Shown: positions 1-5,480 of the stretch, in pieces
Layout: the number at the start of each line of letters is the position of its first letter
Position numbering within the stretch: the first letter of the stretch is position 1
DNA from: Rhodospirillales bacterium
GTDB taxonomy: Bacteria > Pseudomonadota > Alphaproteobacteria > Rhodospirillales > JADHTD01
Reading direction: 5' to 3'
Assembly: GCA_016776525.1 (NCBI GenBank)
Contig: JADHTD010000200.1
Location: 1 to 5,523 of the forward strand
Length of the DNA stretch: 5,523 nt
Made by a program: the position numbers and the translations under genes
Notes under the pieces: generated by a model
What the model saw: the letters and a program-made list of their open reading frames with translations, nothing else
What the model was told of the DNA's origin: nothing
The model's database searches: none

Positions 1-207
1 GGCCAGGCCATGGCCCTTGAAACCGACCGGCGCCGTCATGTCGAACTGCACCGGGTCGAATCGGCCCTGGAACGGATGGGTGAAGGGGATTACGGGTTTT
101 GTGTCAATTGCGACAGGAAAATTGCCGCCAAGCGGCTCGAACACGACCCGGCAACGCCGCTGTGTATCGATTGCGCGGAACTGACCGACACCAACCACCA
201 CGAATAA
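1..207 (+). CDS. DksA/TraR family C4-type zinc-finger protein, 3' end (5' end outside the window)
   Basis: This is the C-terminal part of a DksA/TraR-family protein. Members bind the RNA polymerase secondary channel or act as small zinc-finger regulators. Counting from the ATG at 10, a helix (about residues 6-24, with ALERMGEGDYGFC) leads into a four-cysteine zinc finger: CVNC at residues 31-34 and CIDC at 52-55, joined by the typical I-A-A-K-R-L-E-H-D-P segment. The frame is open from base 1, before that ATG. The N-terminal coiled coil that characterises the family is not present downstream of the ATG, so the true start is probably left of the window. DksA proper is about 150 residues and the short TraR/YbiI-like forms about 70-90; which this is cannot be decided here, because the acidic coiled-coil tip would lie outside. 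The gene ends with TAA at 205-207 and converges on the small gene at 240-578. The family call is firm and the subfamily is open. Confidence 0.9.
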   Translation, partial: GQAMALETDRRRHVELHRVESALERMGEGDYGFCVNCDRKIAAKRLEHDPATPLCIDCAELTDTNHHE

Positions 208-210
208 GCA

Positions 211-231
211 CCGGCCGGCGTCGGCTGCCGG
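211..231 (+). terminator. possible weak terminator hairpin after the zinc-finger gene
   Basis: Just after the TAA, CCGGC (211-215) can pair with GCCGG (227-231); alternatively GCCG (214-217) pairs with CGGC (222-225) around a 4-base loop. The bases after it (AATCTCTTTAACTTT) are only moderately T-rich. The hairpin sits in the 32-bp gap between two convergent genes, where a terminator is expected. The stem is short and the evidence is weak. Confidence 0.25.
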
Positions 232-239
232 GAATCTCT

Positions 240-578
240 TTAACTTTCCTTGCCGAGCAATTGAAGCTCCAGATAAACCACGCTTTCGAGGATGCTGCTG
301 GCCATGCCTAAAAGCTTCAGGGACCAATCTTCATTGGTCGATTTTTTCGAGGAGGCGAGGAGGTCGGCGGCGATCGATGTTTGTCGATGGATCAAGCGGA
401 CGATATCGGCATTGGTTGTTGTTTTTTGAGTGCGTTTTGCCGGTGATGGTGACGGGGCCTGCAAATTCGTTTGCATTATGCCAAGCTGGTGGCCCAGGGT
501 TTCCATCGGGGCGGGGTGATTTTTCTTAAAATCCTCAGGTTTCCAATATTTTACCTTTGTCGGTTCCATTTTGCTCAT
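240..578 (-). CDS. small hypothetical protein, 112 aa, function unknown
   Basis: I do not recognise this protein. The reading frame on - runs to TAA at 242-240. Two ATGs are plausible: 578 (MSKMEP...) and 569 (MEPTKV..., 109 aa). The bases GGTGAT lie 7 nt before the ATG at 569, whereas the same bases are too close to serve 578, so 569 may be the true start. The frame stays open to 770, but that extension is Cys-rich, GC-rich and runs across the MATE promoter, so I reject it. The protein has a basic, aromatic N-terminus (KVKYWKPEDFKKN), a Pro/Ser linker (QAPSPSPAKR) and a C-terminal half that looks like two amphipathic helices (from NADIVRLIHRQ to LELQLLGKE). It has no signal peptide, membrane segment or Cys/His metal motif. 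The helical C-terminus vaguely recalls phasin-like proteins, but I do not claim that. GC is about 49% by my count, against 60-65% in neighbouring genes, which suggests separate origin or relaxed selection. The different composition and natural-looking protein argue for a real gene. Confidence 0.65.
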   Translation of the reverse strand: MSKMEPTKVKYWKPEDFKKNHPAPMETLGHQLGIMQTNLQAPSPSPAKRTQKTTTNADIVRLIHRQTSIAADLLASSKKSTNEDWSLKLLGMASSILESVVYLELQLLGKES

Positions 579-639
579 CACCCTGTTGATACTGGTGCTC
601 AAAAAGACGCAAGGAACATGCCAACCTGCACACTCCGGT

Positions 640-668
640 ATGCTATCCTGCAAACCGCCGGAAATTAA
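640..668 (-). promoter_or_regulatory. weak candidate promoter for the small hypothetical gene
   Basis: Reading on -, TTAATT (668-663) and TAGCAT (645-640) are separated by 17 bp and match the sigma70 consensus at 3/6 and 4/6 positions. The site is about 60-70 bp upstream of the start codon and overlaps the first copy of the direct repeat at 666-676. This is a weak match that chance could produce. Confidence 0.2.
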
Positions 669-707
669 CCCCTGACAGGACGTTGGCGTCCCTATATAAC
701 CCCTGAC
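666..707. repeat. 11-bp direct repeat pair flanking an inverted repeat (operator-like)
   Basis: TAACCCCTGAC occurs exactly at 666-676 and again at 697-707, offset by 31 bp, close to three helical turns. Between the copies is a perfect inverted repeat, GGACG (678-682), TTGG, CGTCC (687-691). A further small palindrome, CCTG-A-CAGG, covers 671-679. The first direct repeat overlaps the -35 hexamer of the promoter at 672-700. The inverted repeat fills most of the spacer, and the second direct repeat covers the end of the -10 and the predicted start point. This layout suits a repressor or other DNA-binding regulator. The repeats are directly visible; their role is inferred. Confidence 0.5.
672..700 (+). 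promoter_or_regulatory. sigma70-type promoter for the MATE transporter gene
   Basis: CTGACA (672-677, 5/6 match to TTGACA) and TATAAC (695-700, 5/6 match to TATAAT) are separated by exactly 17 bp. Transcription would start near 707 and leave a leader of about 58 nt before the ATG at 765. This is the best promoter match seen in the intergenic regions of the window. Direct and inverted repeats overlap its -35, spacer and -10, so it is likely to be regulated. Confidence 0.55.
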
Positions 708-764
708 CGCAGCCGGCACCCGGAGACCCCCGCGGCATCGGCAAGCGGAAAGGCAGCAGCACCC

Positions 765-2099
765 ATGCACAAGGAAAATTGGAACCGACAGGTATGGCGG
801 CTGGCCGGGCCGATCATCCTGTCAAATATTTCGGTGCCGCTGCTGGGCGCCGTCGATACCGCCGTCGTCGGCCACCTGCCCGGTCCCCATTACATCGGCG
901 CCGTCGCCATCGGTGCCGTCGTTTTCAGCTTTGTCTACTGGGGGTTCGGCTTTCTGCGCATGGGCACCACCGGATTGACGGCCCAGGCCCTGGGCGCCGA
1001 GAACCATGAAGAGGTCCGCGCTTCGCTGCTGCGCGCCCTGTTGATCGGCGCTGTTCTCGGCAGCGGGCTGGTCATATTGCAGGCACCGATCGCCTGGGGT
1101 GCCTTCACTTTGATGGAAGCCAGCTCCAATGTCGAACCGCTGGCCCGGGAATACTTTTTTATCCGCATCTGGGGCGCCCCGGCCGTGCTCGCCAACTATG
1201 CCATCCTCGGCTGGTTCCTCGGCATCCGCAACACCCGCGCCGCGCTCTATGTGCAGGTGGCGATGAATGGCACCAACATGGTCCTCGACGTGATCTTCGT
1301 CTTTGGTTTCGGATGGGGTGTCGGCGGCGTCGCCCTGGCCACCCTGATTTCCGAGGTCGGCGCCGTCTTTTTCGGACTCTGGCTGATCCGCCGCAACGCC
1401 CGGACGCTGGCCGGACACTGGGCATTGGCCGATGCCATCAGGGCCGAGCCCATCCGGCGCATGCTGGCCGTCAACGGCGACATTTTCATCCGGACGCTGT
1501 GCCTGATCTCGGCCTTTGCCATCTTTACCTCCATAGGCGCGCGGAGCGGTGACAGGATTCTGGCGGCCAATGCCGTGCTGCTGAATTTCCAGACCTTCAT
1601 GGCCTATGCCCTGGACGGCTTCGCCCATGCCGCCGAGGCCCTGACCGGCGGCGCCGTCGGCGCCCGCAAACGGGACGCCTTCAGGCAGGCCGTCAAAGCA
1701 ACCAGCCGCTGGGCGTTCTATTTCGCCGCCGCCTTCGTACTGGTCTACGCCGGGGCCGGACCGCTGTTGATCAACGCCCTCACCGACATTCCCGAGGTCC
1801 GGGAGACGGCTCTCACCTACCTGCCGTGGGCCGTCATCTCACCGATGGTTTCCGTCTGGAGCTTTCAGCTGGACGGCATTTTCCTGGGCGCCACGCGCTC
1901 GAAGGTGCTGCGCAACGCCATGGTCTTTTCCGTTGCCGTCTATATCGCCGCTCTTTTCGTGCTGGTGCCGCAGTTGGGCAACCACGGCCTGTGGCTCAGC
2001 CTGATGGTGCTGATGGTGGCCCGCGCCCTCAGCCTGGGGCTTTTCTACCCGGCCCTGGAACGCTCCGTCGAACAGCAAAGCCCGGCCGTTTCCTCTTAG
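765..2099 (+). CDS. DinF-type MATE family multidrug/metabolite efflux transporter
   Basis: This 444-residue inner-membrane protein has the pattern of the DinF branch of the MATE family, whose members export cationic drugs or metabolites in exchange for H+ or Na+. The N-terminal lobe begins with WRLAGPIILSNISVPLLG (conserved Pro at 16) and then G-A-V-D-T-A-V-V-G-H-L, with Asp31 in TM1. Next come the GTTGLTAQALGAE loop (67-79) and N-G-T-N-M-V-L-D with Asp175. DinF-type MATEs use two membrane acidic residues, and Asp31 and Asp175 are the likely equivalents. The second lobe has LDGFAHAAEALTGGAVGARK (283-302) and LDGIFLGATRS (369-379). About twelve hydrophobic segments and a length near 440-450 are normal for the family. 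The ATG at 765 has AAGG at 750-753, an 11-nt spacing that is a little long. The gene is monocistronic: its upstream neighbour is divergent and fhs is convergent, 10 bp away. The substrate is unknown. No LexA-type partner gene is nearby, so SOS control cannot be inferred. Confidence 0.92.
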   Translation: MHKENWNRQVWRLAGPIILSNISVPLLGAVDTAVVGHLPGPHYIGAVAIGAVVFSFVYWGFGFLRMGTTGLTAQALGAENHEEVRASLLRALLIGAVLGSGLVILQAPIAWGAFTLMEASSNVEPLAREYFFIRIWGAPAVLANYAILGWFLGIRNTRAALYVQVAMNGTNMVLDVIFVFGFGWGVGGVALATLISEVGAVFFGLWLIRRNARTLAGHWALADAIRAEPIRRMLAVNGDIFIRTLCLISAFAIFTSIGARSGDRILAANAVLLNFQTFMAYALDGFAHAAEALTGGAVGARKRDAFRQAVKATSRWAFYFAAAFVLVYAGAGPLLINALTDIPEVRETALTYLPWAVISPMVSVWSFQLDGIFLGATRSKVLRNAMVFSVAVYIAALFVLVPQLGNHGLWLSLMVLMVARALSLGLFYPALERSVEQQSPAVSS

Positions 2100-2113
2100 G
2101 GTCCAGCCCCTAA
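2096..2113. repeat. palindrome containing both convergent stop codons; possible short two-way terminator
   Basis: TTAGGG (2096-2101) and CCCTAA (2108-2113) form a perfect 6-bp inverted repeat around a 6-base loop. The TAG stop of the MATE gene (2097-2099) lies in one arm, and the TAG stop of fhs (2112-2110, on -) lies in the other. It covers the whole 10-bp gap between the genes. There is no T-tract on either side, so intrinsic termination would be weak. Confidence 0.4.
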
Positions 2114-3804
2114 AACAGGCCGGTGATACCGCCGTCCTCATCGACCCCGATGGAAGCCGCCGCCGGGCGGCGCGGCAGGCCGGGCATGGTCATGATGTCG
2201 CCGCACTTGACGACCAGGAACTCGGCCCCGCCCGAAAGGTGGATATCGCGCACCGGCACCACGTGGTTGCTGGGCGCGCCCTTGAGGTTGGGATCGGTGG
2301 AAAAGCTGTACTGGGTCTTGGCGATACAGACCGGGTAATCCTTGAAGCCTTCTTCCTCCAGTTCCTTGAAGCGGGCGCGGATTTTCTTATCGGCAATGAT
2401 CCCCTGGGCCCCGTAAAGGGTCTGCGCCACGGTGCGCACCTTGTCCCACAGGTGCATGTCGCCGTTATAGAGTAGCCGGAATTCGGACGGTTCCGCCTCG
2501 ATGGTGCGCACCACTTCATGGGCCAGGTCTTCGGCCCCGGCGCCGCCCGCCGCCCAATGGTTGGCAACGATGGCTTCCACCTCGTGTTCGGCGCAGATTT
2601 GCAGCAGCAGATTGACCTCGGCGTCGCTGTCGGCGCTGAAGCGGTTGATGGCGACCAGCACCGGCACCCGGAAAGTGCGCAGGTTCTCCAGGTGGCGGAT
2701 CAGGTTGGCGCTGCCTTTTTGCAGGGCTTCCAGGTTTTCCGTCTGCAACTCGTTTTTGTCGGCGCCGCCGTGCATCTTCAAAGCCCGGATGGTCGCCACC
2801 AGGACCGACAGGTCGGGCTTCAGTCCGCCTTTGCGGCAAACGATGTTGAAGAACTTCTCGGCCCCCAGGTCGGCCCCGAAACCAGCCTCGGTAACCACAT
2901 AATCAGCCATTTTCAAGGCTGCTTTGGTGGCCAGAAGGGAATTACAGCCGTGGGCGATGTTGCCGAACGGCCCGCCGTGCACGAAGGCCGGATTTTTTTC
3001 CAGGGTCTGCACCAGATTGGGCTTCAGGGCTTCCGTCAACAAGGCGGCCATGGCGCCTTCGGCTTCCAGTTCGCTGGCCCGCACCGGCCGTTTGTCGTGG
3101 GTGTAGCCGACGATGATATTGCCCAGGCGGCGTTGCAGGTCGTCCAAATCCTCGGCCAGGCAGAGGATGGCCATGACCTCGGAGGCCGCCGTGATGTCGA
3201 AACGGTCCTCGCGGGGATAACCGTTGGCGACGCCGCCTAAGGAACAGACGGTGTTGCGCAGCGCCCGGTCGTTCATATCGATGACGCGGCGCCAGGTGAT
3301 GCGCCGCTCGTCGATATCCAGCGGATTGCCCCAATAGATGTGGTTGTCGATCATCGCCGCCAGCAGGTTGTTGGCCGCCCCGATGGCGTGGAAATCGCCG
3401 GTAAAGTGCAGGTTGATATCGGTCATCGGCACGACCTGGGCATAACCGCCCCCGGCAGCCCCGCCCTTCATGCCGAAACACGGCCCCAAGGAGGGTTCGC
3501 GCAGGCAGATCATGGCCTTCTTGCCGATCCGGTTGAGCCCGTCGCCGAGGCCCACCGTCGTCGTCGTCTTGCCTTCGCCGGCCGGGGTCGGGGTGATCGC
3601 CGTCACCAGGACCAGCTTGCCGTCGGGCCTGTCCTTGAGGCCCTCAATGAAATTGAGAGACAGCTTGGCTTTGAAATGGCCGTAAGGATCCAGGTGGTGG
3701 CCTTCGATGCCCAGCCGGTCGGCGGCGATCTCCAGGATCGGCTGCTTGTCGGCGGCGGCGGCAATGTCGATGTCGCTCGGTTGGACGGCGGTGGTGTCGG
3801 TCAT
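2110..3804 (-). CDS. fhs: formate-tetrahydrofolate ligase (10-formyl-THF synthetase)
   Basis: Fhs is a cytosolic enzyme that joins formate to tetrahydrofolate with ATP, giving 10-formyl-THF, ADP and phosphate. This feeds formate into purine synthesis, formylation of initiator Met-tRNA, serine/glycine metabolism or C1 assimilation. The 564-residue protein carries the family hallmarks: P-loop TPTPAGEGKTTT (71-82), REPSLGP (102-108), GMKGGAAGGGY (111-121), HGGPFGNIAHGCNS (276-289), VTEAGFGADLGAEKFF (304-319), VATIRALKMHGG (336-347), CIAKTQYSFS (493-502) and GDIMTMPGLP (535-544). No frameshift or missing motif is seen, and length is close to the usual 555-560. I chose the ATG at 3804 because GGAG lies 7 nt upstream; an in-frame ATG at 3879 would add 25 residues over the leader and has no family support. 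No folD, fchA or other folate gene is in the window. The gene is divergent from the MFS gene and convergent with the MATE gene. I cannot tell whether its use here is methylotrophic, autotrophic or housekeeping. Confidence 0.98.
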   Translation of the reverse strand: MTDTTAVQPSDIDIAAAADKQPILEIAADRLGIEGHHLDPYGHFKAKLSLNFIEGLKDRPDGKLVLVTAITPTPAGEGKTTTTVGLGDGLNRIGKKAMICLREPSLGPCFGMKGGAAGGGYAQVVPMTDINLHFTGDFHAIGAANNLLAAMIDNHIYWGNPLDIDERRITWRRVIDMNDRALRNTVCSLGGVANGYPREDRFDITAASEVMAILCLAEDLDDLQRRLGNIIVGYTHDKRPVRASELEAEGAMAALLTEALKPNLVQTLEKNPAFVHGGPFGNIAHGCNSLLATKAALKMADYVVTEAGFGADLGAEKFFNIVCRKGGLKPDLSVLVATIRALKMHGGADKNELQTENLEALQKGSANLIRHLENLRTFRVPVLVAINRFSADSDAEVNLLLQICAEHEVEAIVANHWAAGGAGAEDLAHEVVRTIEAEPSEFRLLYNGDMHLWDKVRTVAQTLYGAQGIIADKKIRARFKELEEEGFKDYPVCIAKTQYSFSTDPNLKGAPSNHVVPVRDIHLSGGAEFLVVKCGDIMTMPGLPRRPAAASIGVDEDGGITGLF

Positions 3805-3858
3805 GGCATGGCTCCGGCTGACGGGGTTTCCCAGGAATATTGTTCGTTTTACCGTCAA

Positions 3859-3872
3859 GGCCCGTTCGGGCC
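3859..3872. repeat. perfect inverted repeat in the fhs-MFS divergent region
   Basis: GGCCCG (3859-3864) and CGGGCC (3867-3872) are exact inverted repeats separated by TT, so they could form a 5-bp hairpin with a 4-base loop or bind a dimeric regulator. The repeat lies 55-68 bp upstream of the fhs start, at or just after the predicted fhs transcription start. The remainder of the 194-bp gap (3805-3998) shows no gene. Confidence 0.4.
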
Positions 3873-3877
3873 GTTCC

Positions 3878-3905
3878 ATTATTCAGATGGAAGATTTCAA
3901 AGCAA
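3878..3905 (-). promoter_or_regulatory. weak candidate promoter for fhs
   Basis: Reading on -, AATAAT (3883-3878) matches 5/6 of the -10 consensus. TTGCTT (3905-3900) is a poor -35 (3/6) with a 16-bp spacer. Transcription would start near 3871, beside the inverted repeat at 3859-3872, with a leader of about 65 nt. The -10 is fair and the -35 is weak. Confidence 0.3.
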
Positions 3906-3925
3906 CCTCCCAGCCGCAAGAAAAC

Positions 3926-3954
3926 TTGATCCCGGACGGCGGATGCTCTATCGC
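3926..3954 (+). promoter_or_regulatory. weak candidate promoter for the MFS transporter gene
   Basis: TTGATC (3926-3931, 4/6) and TATCGC (3949-3954, 3/6) are 17 bp apart. Transcription would start about 38 bp before the MFS start codon. The position is sensible but the match is poor, so this is a low-confidence call. Confidence 0.25.
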
Positions 3955-3998
3955 TCGCCTTTCCCGTTGACCAATTCGAACCGGAACCGCCGCCGATT

Positions 3999-5201
3999 AT
4001 GAGCGAAACACCGAACCATTCCCGGCGTAACGTCTTTATCCTGGCCGTCTGTCAGGCCCTGGCCATGACCGGCACCGGCCTGGTGCTGACGGTTTCGGCC
4101 TTGGCCGGCAACATCATCGCCCCGGACAAATCGCTGGCGACGCTGCCGTTTGCCCTGATGTTCGTCGGCACCATGACCACCACCATTCCGGCGTCGCTGT
4201 TCATGGGCCGTTTCGGTCGGCGCCTGGGCTTTACCATCGGCCAATTGATCGGCATAACGGCGGCGGCAATCAGCGCCTATGCCATCTATGAGGCACAGTT
4301 CTGGCTGTTCGCCGGGGCCGGTTTCATGTTGGGCATGCACAGCGCCTTTTTCCAGTATTACCGCTTTGCCGCCGCCGACGCGGCGACGCCCTCTTTCCGC
4401 CCCAAGGCGATCTCCTATGTGCTGGCCGGGGGCGTCTTCGCAGCCATTGCCGGGCCGGAACTGGCCAAGCTGAGCAAGGATATGTTTTCGCCGATCCTGT
4501 TCGCCGGCAGTTATGTGGTGATTGTCGGCCTGTCGACGCTGACCGTCATCCTCCTGCAATTCATCCGCATTCCCCGGCCCAGCCTCGCCGACCGCAAACA
4601 AGTCGGGCGGCCGCTTCGGGAAATAGCCCGCCAGCCGGCCTTTGTCGTCGCCATCCTGTCGGCGATGATCGGTTACGGCACGATGAGTCTGGTGATGACG
4701 GCAACGCCGCTGGCCATGGTCGCCTGCGGCTTTGAATTCGATGACGCCGCCTTTGTCATCCAATGGCATGTGCTGGGCATGTTCGCGCCCAGTTTCTTTA
4801 CCGGCAACCTGATCCGCCGTTTCGGTACCGTCAGGATCATCCTCACCGGCAGTGTGCTGATCGCCGCCTGCATGGTGATCAACCTGATGGGCATCGCCCT
4901 GACCAACTTCTGGCTGGCTTTGGTTCTCATTGGGATCGGCTGGAATTTCATGTTTATCGGCGGCACGACGCTGCTCACCGAGACTTATGAGCCGGCGGAA
5001 CGGGCCAAGGTCCAGGCCCTCAACGATTTCCTGGTTTTCGGGACGGTGGCGACGGCCAGTTTTTCGTCCGGCGCCCTGCAAAACATGATCGGCTGGCAGG
5101 CCGTCAACGCGGCCATTGCCCTGCCGGTGCTGGTGGCCTTTGCCGGGGCCCTATGGCTCAGGGGTCAGCGCCGTAAAAGCGCGGCGGCCGGCGCCGGTTA
5201 A
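3999..5201 (+). CDS. major facilitator superfamily transporter, 12 TM, substrate unknown
   Basis: This 400-residue integral membrane protein has twelve hydrophobic segments, approximately at 12-35, 47-68, 78-96, 101-120, 138-156, 166-186, 214-238, 252-270, 279-298, 303-323, 345-362 and 367-388. A basic cytoplasmic loop (188-212) separates the two six-helix halves. An MFS motif A-like loop, GRFGRRLGF (70-78), follows TM2, and its counterpart GNLIRRFGTVR (269-279) follows TM8. Further marks are FFQYYRFAAAD (117-127) in the N-half and GIGWNFMFIGGTTLLTETY (312-330) with QALNDF (339-344) in the C-half. From memory these resemble proteobacterial MFS permeases, some of them annotated as riboflavin-transporter-like, but substrate cannot be assigned. 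No FMN riboswitch is seen upstream. The ATG at 3999 has only a weak GGAA at 3983-3986 (12-nt spacing), yet it begins a typical short polar N-terminus before TM1. The gene is divergent from fhs and convergent with the small gene at 5229-5477. The fold is firm and the function open. Confidence 0.9.
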   Translation: MSETPNHSRRNVFILAVCQALAMTGTGLVLTVSALAGNIIAPDKSLATLPFALMFVGTMTTTIPASLFMGRFGRRLGFTIGQLIGITAAAISAYAIYEAQFWLFAGAGFMLGMHSAFFQYYRFAAADAATPSFRPKAISYVLAGGVFAAIAGPELAKLSKDMFSPILFAGSYVVIVGLSTLTVILLQFIRIPRPSLADRKQVGRPLREIARQPAFVVAILSAMIGYGTMSLVMTATPLAMVACGFEFDDAAFVIQWHVLGMFAPSFFTGNLIRRFGTVRIILTGSVLIAACMVINLMGIALTNFWLALVLIGIGWNFMFIGGTTLLTETYEPAERAKVQALNDFLVFGTVATASFSSGALQNMIGWQAVNAAIALPVLVAFAGALWLRGQRRKSAAAGAG

Positions 5202-5213
5202 CGCTGCCGCTTC

Positions 5214-5229
5214 AGGCCGGGGTCGGCCT
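5214..5229. terminator. hairpin between convergent genes, possible two-way terminator
   Basis: AGGCCG (5214-5219) and CGGCCT (5224-5229) form a perfect 6-bp GC-rich stem with a 4-base loop. It starts 12 bp after the MFS stop and touches the stop codon of the opposite gene. AGGCC also recurs at 5231-5235, giving alternative pairings. No T-tract follows on +. The position between two 3' ends is the main support. Confidence 0.35.
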
Positions 5230-5477
5230 CAGGCCTTAATCCATTGCTGGTTGGGCTTTTGACCGGTCGGCGCACCGATAACCCGGCGGCCGCCGTCGGT
5301 GACGATGACCCGGAAATATCCCGGGGTGACCTCGCGGACCGTGAGCCAGCCTAATTCCTTACATTCGTTGATGGTCCGCCACAGAGTAGTGTCCGCCGGT
5401 TTATCTGGAACGGCGATATCCCCCGATATGACAAGGAGTTCCAGGAGCAGTTTCTGTTGGGGCATTATTTGCGGCAT
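5229..5477 (-). CDS. small winged-helix-like protein, 82 aa, function unknown
   Basis: I cannot name this gene. The 82-residue product shows a helix (QQKLLLELLVISGD, about 7-20), a second helix (TTLWRTINECKELGWL, 30-45) and then a beta-hairpin-like stretch (TVREVTPGYFRVIVTDGGRRVI, 46-67, quoted here in part as V-T-D-G-G-R-R-V-I). This order resembles the recognition helix and wing of MarR/PadR-like winged-helix proteins, where 'L-T-x-x-G' follows the wing. The protein lacks the long dimerisation helices of full MarR proteins. It could bind DNA or be a stand-alone domain. I chose the ATG at 5477 because GGACGGA ends 6 nt upstream. A TTG at 5492 is in frame and the frame is open to the window edge, so a longer protein is not excluded. 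A third ATG at 5465 results from a 12-bp tandem duplication. GC is about 57%, slightly below the conserved genes. The gene is convergent with the MFS gene. Confidence 0.6.
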   Translation of the reverse strand: MPQIMPQQKLLLELLVISGDIAVPDKPADTTLWRTINECKELGWLTVREVTPGYFRVIVTDGGRRVIGAPTGQKPNQQWIKA

Positions 5478-5480
5478 TAT
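5457..5480. repeat. 12-bp tandem duplication at the start of the small winged-helix-like gene
   Basis: On -, ATAATGCCGCAA (5480-5469) is followed directly by ATAATGCCCCAA (5468-5457), 11 of 12 bases identical. Each unit carries an ATG and codes Ile-Met-Pro-Gln, so the gene has two equivalent starts four codons apart. Only the first has a Shine-Dalgarno-like sequence in front. Confidence 0.7.

Noticed and set aside
471..668. 65-codon open frame on + across the small gene and the intergenic region
   Set aside because: It overlaps the small gene antisense, has no Shine-Dalgarno sequence, and its hydrophobic stretch is the complement of the Lys/Trp-rich N-terminus on the other strand.
661..710. 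Idea that the TAACCCCTGAC repeats are ends of a small mobile element
   Set aside because: The copies are direct, only 20 bp apart, with no target duplication or terminal inverted repeats and no transposase. A regulatory role fits the promoter overlap better.
579..770. N-terminal extension (64 residues) of the small gene on - up to a start at 770
   Set aside because: It is Cys- and Gly-rich, unlike the rest of the protein, is GC-rich, runs through the MATE promoter and overlaps the MATE start codon. Internal ATGs at 578 and 569 fit better.
822..1628. 268-codon open frame on - opposite the MATE gene
   Set aside because: Low-complexity, Gly/Gln/Asp-rich translation antisense to a clearly real gene; a typical high-GC shadow.
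3805..3879. 25-residue N-terminal extension of Fhs starting at 3879
   Set aside because: The ATG at 3804 has a well-placed GGAG and gives the usual family length. The extension would cover the leader and the inverted repeat.
3805..3998. Riboswitch (FMN or THF) in the fhs-MFS gap
   Set aside because: Only one short hairpin is seen. None of the conserved multi-helix core of either riboswitch class is recognisable, and both leaders look too short.
2518..4002. Open frames of 240 and 220 codons on + opposite fhs (2518-3240 and 3340-4002)
   Set aside because: Both are antisense to well-conserved fhs codons and have no recognisable domain; the second also runs into the MFS start.
3948..5081. 377-codon open frame on - opposite the MFS gene
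   Set aside because: Its translation is low-complexity, rich in Gln/Arg/Gly/His, with no fold-like pattern. It is the antisense shadow of a GC-rich membrane protein gene.
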